64,000 nucleotides of DNA, taken from contig NZ_JADEKP010000001.1 in NCBI RefSeq assembly GCF_015234215.1, positions 62,001 through 126,000 on the forward strand, written 5' to 3'. Origin of the DNA: Clostridium chrysemydis (GTDB lineage: Bacteria; Bacillota; Clostridia; Clostridiales; Clostridiaceae). Below are positions 52,483 through 61,794 of this stretch, piece by piece (position 1 is the first letter of the stretch; each line of letters opens with the position of its first letter). The position numbers were made by a program, and so were the translations under genes. The notes beneath the pieces were generated by a model. That model did no database searches. It saw nothing but the letters and a program-made list of their open reading frames with translations, and was not told where the DNA came from.

Positions 52483-55400
52483 ATGACTTATGATGAATTT
52501 AAAAATAAATTAGACGGATTTTTTGATGATGATGAAACTGTTTTATTTATAGGAGCAGGTGTATCTATGAATATTGGGCTACCTGATTGGAAAAGCTTTG
52601 CCTATCAGCATTTAGATATATTAATGAAGGAAGATAAAATTAGAAAAAGATTACAATTAGATTATGAAACAAAAGAACTATTAAGGAATGTAGATTTTAG
52701 AACGATTATTTCTATTGCAAAGTATTATATAGATACAGAAAAAGACATAAGAGAATTATTTAAGAGAGAATATAAAAATATATTTGAAATAGGGAGTAAT
52801 AAAGCAAGTGATAAATTTAATAAGGTTAAGGACGAAAATAGTATTTTTAGAGAATTATATAATTTGAATTTAATTAATATAACAACAAATTATGATGATG
52901 TTTTTGATATACTCGCAATGGAAGAAAAAGATATATATATTAGTAGTAAAATAAAGGACGAAGTAGTAAATAGTTTAGGGTGTAGCAAAAAAATATTCTT
53001 TGAACAATCAGATTTTATAGATATAAATAAAAAAGGGTTGAAACAAGGGGAGATTTACCATATACACGGAAGTGTAAAGAATATTGATACCATGGTTGTT
53101 TCGAATGAAGATTATATCAAGAGATATCAAATGGATGGAGAAGAAAAAAATATATATCATAAATTTTTGTCTAATGTATTTAAAAATCATAATGTGATTT
53201 TTATAGGATATAGTCTTAGTGAATTAGAAATACTTAAGTATTTACTGGATGGGGATAAAGGTAGATTTGACAAGGATAAAAATGATAAAAAAAGATTATT
53301 AATATTAGATGCTTATGATTATGAAGAAAAAAAAATGAAGTTCTTAAAAGAATATTATTATAAAAATTATAGTGTTGATATTTTTTGGTATAGCAAAAAT
53401 GAAAATGGTTATGGAGAAATAAATAATATAGTAAGAGTAATGCATAATAAAAAAAATCAAGTTAGAAATGATAAAATTAATTTAAATAGATGTAGTAATT
53501 TAATTTTAAAAGAAGAGTTATCTTCAGATGAGAGAAAAGAACTTGCTATTAAAATAAAGGAGTTTAAAAGTTTACAAATATCTTTTTTTAGGAAAATAAA
53601 GAAACAATATGATCAGTGGTATAACTTGTTAAAGCAGAATTCTTATTTTGAAGAAGAGAATAATAATAATAATATTCTGGGGATAATTGAATACTTAAAT
53701 AGCATTAATGGTGTAATTAATGAGGTAGGAGATGTGAATTCAGTTTTTAGATTAATAATAGCATATATAGATGATATGGTTTTAAAAGAAAACAAAGATA
53801 TCGTTTTTTTATCTAGTTTTATTGAATATATAGTTAAATTTTATGATAAGTTATCTGAATTTGATATCAATAGTGTATATAGTAAATTTGAATCAATAGA
53901 AATGAGTCGGTTCTTTATCAATAATTTACTTCGTAATATAGATGATTTGGATTACTTTAGATTTATTGAAGAATATAGAGTAGAATTATTAGATTTAATT
54001 TTAATGAATTCATTAAATGATCATTTTGGAATTTATAATTTAACAAGAAACAAAAAATTGATTGATTTATATTTGGATAAAAGTGAAGATTTTTTCATAG
54101 AAAATATTATAAAAATATATACAGAAGATTTTATTAAAAAAGAATCTAATGGATTGAATTGCAAAATAAAATTAACAGGAAATACGATATCTATAGACTA
54201 TGATGGCAAAACTAAAGAGTTCGAATATAAAAGTTTAAAACAAATAGATCAGGAACTAGAAAAAATATATAATGATTATGATGATGATTTGAAAATTAGT
54301 ATTAAAAATTTATTTACAGAAGATTCTTATCAAAATATTTTTGATGATATATATTTATTTAGAAATGAACGTATTAAATTTTTGATTGATGTAGCTGAAC
54401 AAAATAAAAATATAAAAGATAAGATAGTAGAGTTACTTTTCAAAAGTGAAGTTTTTATTCTGAAAAAGATATCGCTATATATAATTAAAAAAAATAATGA
54501 TCTTAATTTTATTGTGAAAAAAATAAAAAACAAGGACTACGATTTTGAATATATATTTAGAAATTATGAGTTTGCAGGGGAATTAAAAATAATACTAAAT
54601 TGGATAAATTCCTATAGCAATATAAATGAAATAGAAGATTGTTTATTAGAATTATTAAGCAAAGGAGATTATATTAAAAGAAATTATGGAGAAGAAAATT
54701 ATGAAGAAATATGGAAATATGAGAGAGCACGTGAAATTACTAATTCAAGAAAAATAAATGAATTAGCAATTAAGTTAAAAGAAAAATTAAAATATGATTA
54801 TGAATTACGTCCAATTATAGGTAAAGTAGAAGTTATAAATAATGAAAATATGATATATATCGAAAAAGATAAAGCTAAGAAGATGAGTTTAAAAGGCTGG
54901 GTTGAATACATGAATGAATTTTCAACTTCATTGATAAAGGATGATAATTTTTATTTTAAATATGATATTCGAAAAGAAAGTAAAGTTTTAATGGATTTTT
55001 TTATAAAAAACCCTGAAAAATATTTTAGTGAAATTATGGAATTAGAAAATGTACAAGATTATGAATGGATTTATATTATTATAAATTGCATTAAGAATAA
55101 TATAAAGGAAGGAAATAATATAAATAAGTACTATATTGATTTATTAGCATTTATAAAAAAATATATACAAAAAATTAAAGATATATATGAAAAGCCTATT
55201 AGAAATAAGTATCCTAAAACAACGTTAATAAAAGAAATATGTGAGGTAAATGAAGAAATACTTAGAAGTAACAAAGAAACAACAGAAGATCAATTATGTT
55301 TAATTAGAGAAGTAATAGCAATACTTGAAAGCAAAATAAGTAATAATGAAGACTTTTATAAAGAATGGAACACTGATGAGATAAGTTATTATAATAATTT

Positions 55401-56304
55401 GATAAATTCTGTACATTACTATTTGATAAAGCTAGAAATACAATTTGTTGATAAAATAAAAGCAAATCAAGATGAAAGTCAATATATAAAGGAATTGTTC
55501 GATAAAAGATTAAAAAGGTCACCAAAAGAAATGTTTATTTTAATGGGCCAATATTATTATTGGTTTTCGTCATTACCAATAGATATGAAATCTTTAATAA
55601 AAAAAGATATGGATAAAGAAAATAAAAAACTGGTTTTAATCGGTCTATCTAATAGTAGAGTAATAAATAAAGAAAGATTTAGATTATTAAAGGAATTAGA
55701 TATAGATAATTTATTAGAGGAAATTAAGGACAAGGTAGTCCTAAGACGATTAATGGAGTATCTTTCACTTGCATATTTTTTAGGGTATGAAGATAGCGGA
55801 TTAGATTTCATAAAAGAAAAATATTTAAGCAGAGATATAATATTTAAAATCTTGACTCTAAAATCTGATTGTATTAGGTTAAATGACAACTATACCTATG
55901 ACGATTTCTTTGTAAAGCAAATAGAGTTATGGGAAAAAATCTTGAAGGAAATAGATAGGGAAAATACTGGTGAAATTACTGATGAAATTCCAAAAAGCAC
56001 CATAATAGCGCTAAGAGATTTAGAAGGATTTTCAGATGAAGTTTGTGATATATTGAAAAGGATATTAAAGCAAACTACAAGACATTCTGAAATGTCATAT
56101 GAATTATTTGAATACTTGAAAAAGTATGTAGATAAAAATAACTTTGATAAGATACAAACAGTTATATTAGAGTTTAAACCAGATTACATCGGACATGAAA
56201 TAAAAGAAACATTTAATATATTGGAAAAGATTGATGATAAAAAATATAAACAATTCAAAATTTCATGGAGATGTAAAAATCCAGAGTTAAATTTTGAAAA
56301 TTAA
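52483..56304 (+). CDS. SIR2-domain defence-type protein, 1273 residues
   Basis: Residues 15-300 form a SIR2_2-type NAD+-binding domain: GAGVS (24-28), ITTNYDDVFD (133-142), catalytic His195 in YHIHGS, and FIGYSLSE (240-247). Residues 320-1273 are almost wholly helical, with no further catalytic motif that I can name. They look like a helical-repeat sensor region of the kind found in large antiphage sirtuins such as DSR1/DSR2, which deplete NAD+ when they recognise phage proteins. Asn, Ile, Lys and Tyr content is very high and AT bias is above the neighbours, a sign of transfer. Preceded by the helicase fusion, followed by a GTPase. Confidence 0.82.
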   Translation: MTYDEFKNKLDGFFDDDETVLFIGAGVSMNIGLPDWKSFAYQHLDILMKEDKIRKRLQLDYETKELLRNVDFRTIISIAKYYIDTEKDIRELFKREYKNIFEIGSNKASDKFNKVKDENSIFRELYNLNLINITTNYDDVFDILAMEEKDIYISSKIKDEVVNSLGCSKKIFFEQSDFIDINKKGLKQGEIYHIHGSVKNIDTMVVSNEDYIKRYQMDGEEKNIYHKFLSNVFKNHNVIFIGYSLSELEILKYLLDGDKGRFDKDKNDKKRLLILDAYDYEEKKMKFLKEYYYKNYSVDIFWYSKNENGYGEINNIVRVMHNKKNQVRNDKINLNRCSNLILKEELSSDERKELAIKIKEFKSLQISFFRKIKKQYDQWYNLLKQNSYFEEENNNNNILGIIEYLNSINGVINEVGDVNSVFRLIIAYIDDMVLKENKDIVFLSSFIEYIVKFYDKLSEFDINSVYSKFESIEMSRFFINNLLRNIDDLDYFRFIEEYRVELLDLILMNSLNDHFGIYNLTRNKKLIDLYLDKSEDFFIENIIKIYTEDFIKKESNGLNCKIKLTGNTISIDYDGKTKEFEYKSLKQIDQELEKIYNDYDDDLKISIKNLFTEDSYQNIFDDIYLFRNERIKFLIDVAEQNKNIKDKIVELLFKSEVFILKKISLYIIKKNNDLNFIVKKIKNKDYDFEYIFRNYEFAGELKIILNWINSYSNINEIEDCLLELLSKGDYIKRNYGEENYEEIWKYERAREITNSRKINELAIKLKEKLKYDYELRPIIGKVEVINNENMIYIEKDKAKKMSLKGWVEYMNEFSTSLIKDDNFYFKYDIRKESKVLMDFFIKNPEKYFSEIMELENVQDYEWIYIIINCIKNNIKEGNNINKYYIDLLAFIKKYIQKIKDIYEKPIRNKYPKTTLIKEICEVNEEILRSNKETTEDQLCLIREVIAILESKISNNEDFYKEWNTDEISYYNNLINSVHYYLIKLEIQFVDKIKANQDESQYIKELFDKRLKRSPKEMFILMGQYYYWFSSLPIDMKSLIKKDMDKENKKLVLIGLSNSRVINKERFRLLKELDIDNLLEEIKDKVVLRRLMEYLSLAYFLGYEDSGLDFIKEKYLSRDIIFKILTLKSDCIRLNDNYTYDDFFVKQIELWEKILKEIDRENTGEITDEIPKSTIIALRDLEGFSDEVCDILKRILKQTTRHSEMSYELFEYLKKYVDKNNFDKIQTVILEFKPDYIGHEIKETFNILEKIDDKKYKQFKISWRCKNPELNFEN

Positions 56305-56308
56305 GCCT

Positions 56309-56341
56309 AGAAGTAAGTATTTTTATATACTTACTTCTTTG
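56309..56341 (+). terminator. terminator after SIR2 gene
   Basis: AGAAGTAAGTAT / ATACTTACTTCT perfect stem, then T-rich sequence. Confidence 0.88.
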
Positions 56342-56428
56342 TTTATATAAAAATTATTACAAGCACTATATTGAAAATATTGTAATAAAATATAAAATAT
56401 TGTAAAATGATTAAGAGGTGGGGGTTAC

Positions 56429-58366
56429 ATGGAAAAAATATTTGTAGAAATAGAAAATTTGATTAATAATTATCCAGAGCATTCATGCATACTTAGTAAA
56501 ATAAAAGAAGAATTAAAAGATATTGATTTAAAATTAAACCAGAATTATAAAATTATATTAATTGCGGATAAAGGTATTGGAAAAACTACAATAATAAATC
56601 TACTTTTAAATTTAAATTTTGAAAAAATAAAGAAGAATAAGAAAACGGAACGAAAATATAAAGTTATTACAGGTTCGTTAGAAACAGGATCAGGAGCTAC
56701 AACGACTTCTGAGGTTGAAGTTATACAAAGTAATAATCAAAAAACAATTATTAAAATTATACCATATGAATATGATGAAATAGTTGAGATTATTGATAGG
56801 TTTGCAAAAATAATATTTAATGAAACTTATGACATACAAGAACCAATTTCTTTACCTACTGAATTAGAACGTGCTTGTAGAAATATGAGTGGATTAACAG
56901 AAAATAAATTAACAAAAGTAGATAAAGCAAAAGATTTAGCTTTGAATTGCGGATATGAAGGTTTTCAAATTTTTAATATGAAAGTTAGAGAGTTGTGTAA
57001 TTTAACAAATAGAAATAATTTAGAAATTAAGTATCATAAAGAAATACAATGTACTGAGAAAGAGTGGATAAAAAAGGTATTTAGAAAAGTTAATTTAGTA
57101 AAATATGAAGATATACCATTAGCTAAAAAAATAATTATTGAATTAAATAGAGAAATATTTGATTTTGATAAGTTATATAAGGTTGATACAGTATTGGATA
57201 CAAGAGGACTAGAATCAGACTCAACAGTCACTGAGAGAACTGATATAAAGAATATATTTAGAGAGAGCACAAATAATATTATATTATTTGTAGATAAATT
57301 CAATTCACCTTCAAAATCTGTTATAGATATAATGGATTATTATTTAGGGTATGGAAATTTAGATGATATAAATAGGTTTGGATATTTAGTCAATTTTGAA
57401 GATGGACAACCTGAAAATGTGATTGATTTTCAAGGAGAAGTTGATGATGAAGAAATGGGTATACATGAGAAGAAAAAACAAATTGAAAGTATTTTTAATG
57501 AAAATAGTATAATGATAAACAGTCAAAACATAATATATTTTAATCCAATGAGATTTTTAGATAAAGAGGGTAGGATTAAAATAGATGAATACGATTACGA
57601 TATATTTGAGAATAGAGATAAAATTATAGAGTATAAAAAAGAAAAACGAAAATTAGATAGGATAAATTTTATAGATCACATTAATCAGATAATGGTAAGG
57701 TATGAAGAGGATTTAAAAAATAAGAAGAATAAATTATTACTTAGATATGAAAATATAAAAAACAAATTGGAAGAAGGTTCTAAAATAGACTTAACAGATA
57801 TTGTTGCAAGAATTAAAGATGATGTAATCAGTTATGATTTTGAGCGTAGAATGGAAGATTTATATTGGGATTATATAAATAAAAAATATCCTAGTACTAT
57901 AATGGCTATTAATAATAGAAGAGGGATTTATTCGAATAGTGATATATTTTGCGAAGGGGCAAGTAGGATAGAAAGATTAAGTAGGGATGAGTTATTGAAA
58001 TGGAAAGAAAAAATTATTAGTGAGCTTAATATTTTAAAAGATATTAAAAATTTGAATATAAATCAAATTAGTTCAATAGATTTCTTAATAAATGATATCA
58101 ATAAATATTTCTACGAATATATGGAGTGTATAAATAAATATTTTTATGATAAATTAAAATTAGATGTGTTTCCAGAAGAAGAGGTGTTTTTCTGGGATAG
58201 ACTAATATCTAGATGGGGAAAAGGTGCTGGATATAGGAATGATATTAACCTTTATTATAAGGAAAGATTAATAGAAAATAATTTTAGTGAATGTATAAAA
58301 GAAGATATGAAAAATCAGGTTTTAGCTTTTAAAGCTGGAATGATTAGTATTTTAGAGAAAAATTAG
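56429..58366 (+). CDS. dynamin-like P-loop GTPase
   Basis: A 645-residue soluble protein. Walker A (G1) is ADKGIGKTT (46-54), a threonine-rich switch region GSGATTTSEVE follows (88-97), and the G3 motif is D257-T-R-G260 in VLDTRGLES. A canonical N/TKxD motif is not obvious; LFVDKF at about 282-287 may take its place. The remainder is long helices, as in dynamin-like or GIMAP-like proteins. Bacterial dynamins can act in membrane repair and antiphage defence. It has a GGTGGGGG ribosome site and its own promoter-like region, and shares the AT-rich composition of the SIR2 gene. Confidence 0.72.
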   Translation: MEKIFVEIENLINNYPEHSCILSKIKEELKDIDLKLNQNYKIILIADKGIGKTTIINLLLNLNFEKIKKNKKTERKYKVITGSLETGSGATTTSEVEVIQSNNQKTIIKIIPYEYDEIVEIIDRFAKIIFNETYDIQEPISLPTELERACRNMSGLTENKLTKVDKAKDLALNCGYEGFQIFNMKVRELCNLTNRNNLEIKYHKEIQCTEKEWIKKVFRKVNLVKYEDIPLAKKIIIELNREIFDFDKLYKVDTVLDTRGLESDSTVTERTDIKNIFRESTNNIILFVDKFNSPSKSVIDIMDYYLGYGNLDDINRFGYLVNFEDGQPENVIDFQGEVDDEEMGIHEKKKQIESIFNENSIMINSQNIIYFNPMRFLDKEGRIKIDEYDYDIFENRDKIIEYKKEKRKLDRINFIDHINQIMVRYEEDLKNKKNKLLLRYENIKNKLEEGSKIDLTDIVARIKDDVISYDFERRMEDLYWDYINKKYPSTIMAINNRRGIYSNSDIFCEGASRIERLSRDELLKWKEKIISELNILKDIKNLNINQISSIDFLINDINKYFYEYMECINKYFYDKLKLDVFPEEEVFFWDRLISRWGKGAGYRNDINLYYKERLIENNFSECIKEDMKNQVLAFKAGMISILEKN

Positions 58367-58373
58367 GTAGTTA

Positions 58374-58404
58374 GGGAAGTGTTTAAAATAGCACTTCCTT
58401 TTTC
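58374..58404 (+). terminator. terminator after GTPase gene
   Basis: GGAAGTG / CACTTCC stem followed by six T. Confidence 0.88.
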
Positions 58405-58444
58405 TATATGCTAAAATATGTATAAAAAGATAAAGGAGAAGAAT

Positions 58445-58819
58445 ATGAGTTGTATATTTTGTGAATACAGTAAAGAAGATTACATAGCAGAAAATGAGTT
58501 ATGTTTTGCTATTTTTGATAAATTTCCAGTAAATGAGGGGCATGCTTTAATTATTCCTAAAAGGCACTTCTCTAACTATTTTGATGGGACTAGTGAAGAG
58601 ATTAAAGCTATGTACGATTTATCTCATAAGGTTAAAGAGATAATTGATGAAAAGTATAAGCCAAACGGATATAACGTAGGGGTTAATGTAGATACAGCTG
58701 GAGGGCAGACTGTTATGCACCTTCATATGCATATAATTCCTAGATTTAATGGTGATATAGAAGATCCTAGAGGTGGAGTTAGAAGAATCAAAAAACAATT
58801 AGTTTTTTATGCAGGATAG
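58445..58819 (+). CDS. HIT-family hydrolase
   Basis: A 124-residue histidine-triad protein; ATG at 58445 after AAAGGAG. The active site HLHMHIIPR and the CIFC start are intact. HIT proteins cleave nucleoside phosphoramidates, dinucleoside polyphosphates or adenylylated intermediates. It sits immediately before a PLD-helicase and a MazG-like pyrophosphatase and is probably co-transcribed with them. In this context it may clean up nucleotide by-products or DNA adenylates. Confidence 0.9.
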   Translation: MSCIFCEYSKEDYIAENELCFAIFDKFPVNEGHALIIPKRHFSNYFDGTSEEIKAMYDLSHKVKEIIDEKYKPNGYNVGVNVDTAGGQTVMHLHMHIIPRFNGDIEDPRGGVRRIKKQLVFYAG

Positions 58820-58837
58820 AGAAGAGGAGTTAAAAAC

Positions 58838-61312
58838 TTGAGTACTTTAAAAGAAGAGACATTAGTTATAGAAAATATAAATGACATAGAATTAAAAGAA
58901 GCCTCTACAGAATATAAAACTTCTAATAATAATTGTATTTTAGGGGGCGATAGAGACTTTTTAGTTTATAAATTAAGAGAAGCCTTTAAGAAAGCTAAAA
59001 AGGTTGATATTATAGTAGCTTTTCTTATGGAATCAGGGGTTAAGCTTTTAAAAAAAGATATAGAAGAAGCTGTTAAAAATAAATGCGAAATTAGAATTTT
59101 AACAGGGAATTACTTAGGGATAACTCAGCCAGAGGCTTTATATCTTATGAAAGATATATTAGGGGAAAATGCTAATATGGCTTTTTATAAAGAGAAAAAT
59201 AGATCTTTTCATCCTAAAGCTTATATTTTTCATTATGAAAATAATGAGGGAGAAGTTTTTATAGGATCTTCTAATATTTCAAATTCTGCTTTAACTAAGG
59301 GGATAGAGTGGAATTATAGATTAGAAAAATCTCAAAATGAAGAAGATTTTAATTACATATCTAGAAACTTTGAAGATTTGTTTTTAAATCAGTCTATTAT
59401 GTTAAATGATGAAGAACTTAAAAATTACTCTAAGATTTATAAAAAACCAAAGTTAAACTTTTCAAAAGAAGAAGAAAAAGTAATAGATATTTTTAGTCCT
59501 AGAGGAGCGCAAATTGAAGCTTTATATGAACTTAAAAAATTAAGAAAGCTTGGATACAATAAAGGGATTGTTGTTGCAGCTACAGGGATAGGGAAAACAT
59601 ACCTTTCAGCTTTTGATTCTCTAGATTTTAAGAAGGTTTTATTTGTAGCTCATAGAGAAGAGATTTTAAAACAAGCTTTTAATAGTTATAAAAATGTTAG
59701 AAGTAATGAATCTATGGGATTTTTCAATAGTTCAAATAAGGATAATGACAAAAATATAGTATTTGCTTCAGTTCAAACTTTAGGTAAGGAAGAATACTTA
59801 AAAGAAGAGTATTTTAAAAAAGATTATTTTGATTATATAGTTATTGATGAGTTTCATCATTCAGTTTCTAATAATTATCAAAACATTATTAAATACTTCA
59901 AACCTAAATTCTTATTAGGATTAACAGCAACTCCAGAAAGACTTGACAATAAAGATGTTTTTGCTGTTTGTGATTACAACGTAGCTTACGAAATACGACT
60001 TCCAGAAGCTATAAATAGAGGAGATTTATGTCCTTTTAGATATTATGGAGTGTTTGATGAAACTGTAGATTACACTAAAATTCCAAAATTCAAAGGGAAG
60101 TTTAAAGAAAAAGAATTAGAAAAAGCTCTTATGTTAGATAAAAGAGCTGATTTAATATTTAAGCATTACAGTAAGTACAATTCTAAAAGAGCTTTAGGTT
60201 TTTGTTCTTCTAAAAACCATGCTGAATATATGGCAAAGTATTTTAGTCAAAATGGAGTTAAAGCTTGTGCAGTTTATAGTGATTCAAAGGGAGAGTACGC
60301 CTTAGAGAGAAACGAAGCTATAGAAAAGTTAACAAAAGGTGAGATTAATATCATATTTTCTGTTGATATGTTTAACGAAGGTGTGGATATAAAAACTGTA
60401 GATATGGTAATCTTCTTAAGACCTACAGAATCACAAACAATATTTCTTCAGCAGCTTGGAAGAGGACTTAGAAAAGCTAAGGGAAAAGAATATGTTAATG
60501 TTTTAGATTTTATAGGTAATTTTAAAAAGTCTAACATTATTCCAAAGCTTTTAGGAGGAGTAAAAACTAAAGATTCTAAAAATAATCCAAATAGTTTTAG
60601 TTATCCAGAGGACTGTTTAGTAGATTTTGATTTTAAATTAGTAGATTTTTATAAATATGTTTTAGTAAATGAAACTTTTTTAAAAACTAGAATTTTAGAT
60701 GAGTTTAATTCTATAAAAGAAGAAATAGGACATACTCCAAGTAGAGTAGAATTAATTACTTCTATGGATGATGAACTTTATAAAGAAGTTAGAAAAAAGG
60801 CAAAAGAAAATCCTTTCAAAGATTATTTAAAGTTCCTAGAAAGGATAGGAGAAGAGAAATCAGAACTTTTAGATACTGTAGGATATGATTTTATAAATTA
60901 TATAGAAACTACAGAGATGTCTAGAACTTATAAGATGCCTATACTTTTAGCTTTTTATAATAAAGGTGACTTTAAGCTTAGAATAAATGAAGATGATATC
61001 TATAATTTTATGAAGGAGTTTTACGAAAACCCTTCTAACGGTCAGGATTTATTAGCTTCAAAAACTACTAAAGATTATTTATCTTGGGATAAAGAAAAAT
61101 ATCTTAAAAAAGCAAAAGCTATGCCTTTAAAGGCACTTTTAAATACAGGATCTGAATTCTTTAGTTTAGAAAATGATGAGTTTATATTAAGTAATAAATT
61201 AAAAGATTTTATAGATTCTGATAGCTTTAAAGAAAATGTTTTAGATTCTATAAATATGAGAGTTATAGAATTTTATAAAAATAGAAATTATAAGTTCCAA
61301 GGAGGAAAATAA
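58838..61312 (+). CDS. PLD-nuclease / DEAD-type SF2 helicase
   Basis: An 824-residue protein starting at TTG (58838), eight bases after GAGGAG. Residues 30-190 form a phospholipase-D-like nuclease domain with the half motif H125-P-K127 and GSSN (142-145). Residues 215-580 are an SF2 helicase: ATGIGKT (248-254), DEFHH (337-341), LLGLTATPERL, and the motif VI region QQLGRGLRKAKGKEYV. The C-terminal third resembles DUF3427-type extensions. Such proteins cut and unwind DNA and belong to restriction or repair modules. Partners are the HIT protein upstream and the MazG-like protein downstream. Confidence 0.88.
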   Translation: MSTLKEETLVIENINDIELKEASTEYKTSNNNCILGGDRDFLVYKLREAFKKAKKVDIIVAFLMESGVKLLKKDIEEAVKNKCEIRILTGNYLGITQPEALYLMKDILGENANMAFYKEKNRSFHPKAYIFHYENNEGEVFIGSSNISNSALTKGIEWNYRLEKSQNEEDFNYISRNFEDLFLNQSIMLNDEELKNYSKIYKKPKLNFSKEEEKVIDIFSPRGAQIEALYELKKLRKLGYNKGIVVAATGIGKTYLSAFDSLDFKKVLFVAHREEILKQAFNSYKNVRSNESMGFFNSSNKDNDKNIVFASVQTLGKEEYLKEEYFKKDYFDYIVIDEFHHSVSNNYQNIIKYFKPKFLLGLTATPERLDNKDVFAVCDYNVAYEIRLPEAINRGDLCPFRYYGVFDETVDYTKIPKFKGKFKEKELEKALMLDKRADLIFKHYSKYNSKRALGFCSSKNHAEYMAKYFSQNGVKACAVYSDSKGEYALERNEAIEKLTKGEINIIFSVDMFNEGVDIKTVDMVIFLRPTESQTIFLQQLGRGLRKAKGKEYVNVLDFIGNFKKSNIIPKLLGGVKTKDSKNNPNSFSYPEDCLVDFDFKLVDFYKYVLVNETFLKTRILDEFNSIKEEIGHTPSRVELITSMDDELYKEVRKKAKENPFKDYLKFLERIGEEKSELLDTVGYDFINYIETTEMSRTYKMPILLAFYNKGDFKLRINEDDIYNFMKEFYENPSNGQDLLASKTTKDYLSWDKEKYLKKAKAMPLKALLNTGSEFFSLENDEFILSNKLKDFIDSDSFKENVLDSINMRVIEFYKNRNYKFQGGK

Positions 61313-61313
61313 A

Positions 61314-61622
61314 ATGAAAGTTTATAATAAATTAGTTAGAGATAAAATACCAGAAATAATAAAAGCTTCAGGAAAAACTCCTAAAACTGAAATTATAACT
61401 GGGGAGTTAAAGACAGAATACTTAGAGTTAAAATTAAAAGAAGAAGTTAAAGAGTATTTAGAAGATAAAAATATAGAAGAACTTGCAGATATCTTAGAAG
61501 TCTTATTTGCTCTATCTGATAACTTAGGATATAGCGAAGAAGATCTTTTAAATAAAAGGCTAGAAAAGAAAGAAGAAAGAGGAGGATTTAAGGAAGGAAT
61601 AGTTCTTAAAGAAGTTAAATAA
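61314..61622 (+). CDS. MazG-like NTP pyrophosphatase
   Basis: A 102-residue protein of the phosphoribosyl-ATP-pyrophosphohydrolase-like (all-alpha NTP pyrophosphatase) family. YNKLVRDKIPEII at the start and the metal-binding KLKEEVKEYLE...EELADILEVL motif are typical. It hydrolyses nucleotides to monophosphates. Its ribosome site AAGGAGG lies within the end of the helicase gene and the gap is only one base, so both are translated together. Confidence 0.9.
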   Translation: MKVYNKLVRDKIPEIIKASGKTPKTEIITGELKTEYLELKLKEEVKEYLEDKNIEELADILEVLFALSDNLGYSEEDLLNKRLEKKEERGGFKEGIVLKEVK

Positions 61623-61637
61623 TATGTCAAAAATAAT

Positions 61638-61671
61638 AAAAGTTCAGCTAAAAATTTAGTTGAACTTTTTT
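61638..61671 (+). terminator. terminator of the HIT-helicase unit
   Basis: AAAAGTTCAGCTAAA / TTTAGTTGAACTTTT stem with one mismatch, followed by T. Confidence 0.85.
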
Positions 61672-61794
61672 ATATGAAAAACTTTAAAAATAAGGCTAAA
61701 AAAGATGAACAAAGAATGCTAAATTATTGAACTTAATGTTAAATGTTGCTATTATTTAGGTGATTAAAATTTATTTACATAGGGGGAATTAATA

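Noticed and set aside
49951-61622. Prophage or integrative element carrying the defence genes
   Set aside because: No integrase, structural phage gene, tRNA or att-like repeat was found at either side.
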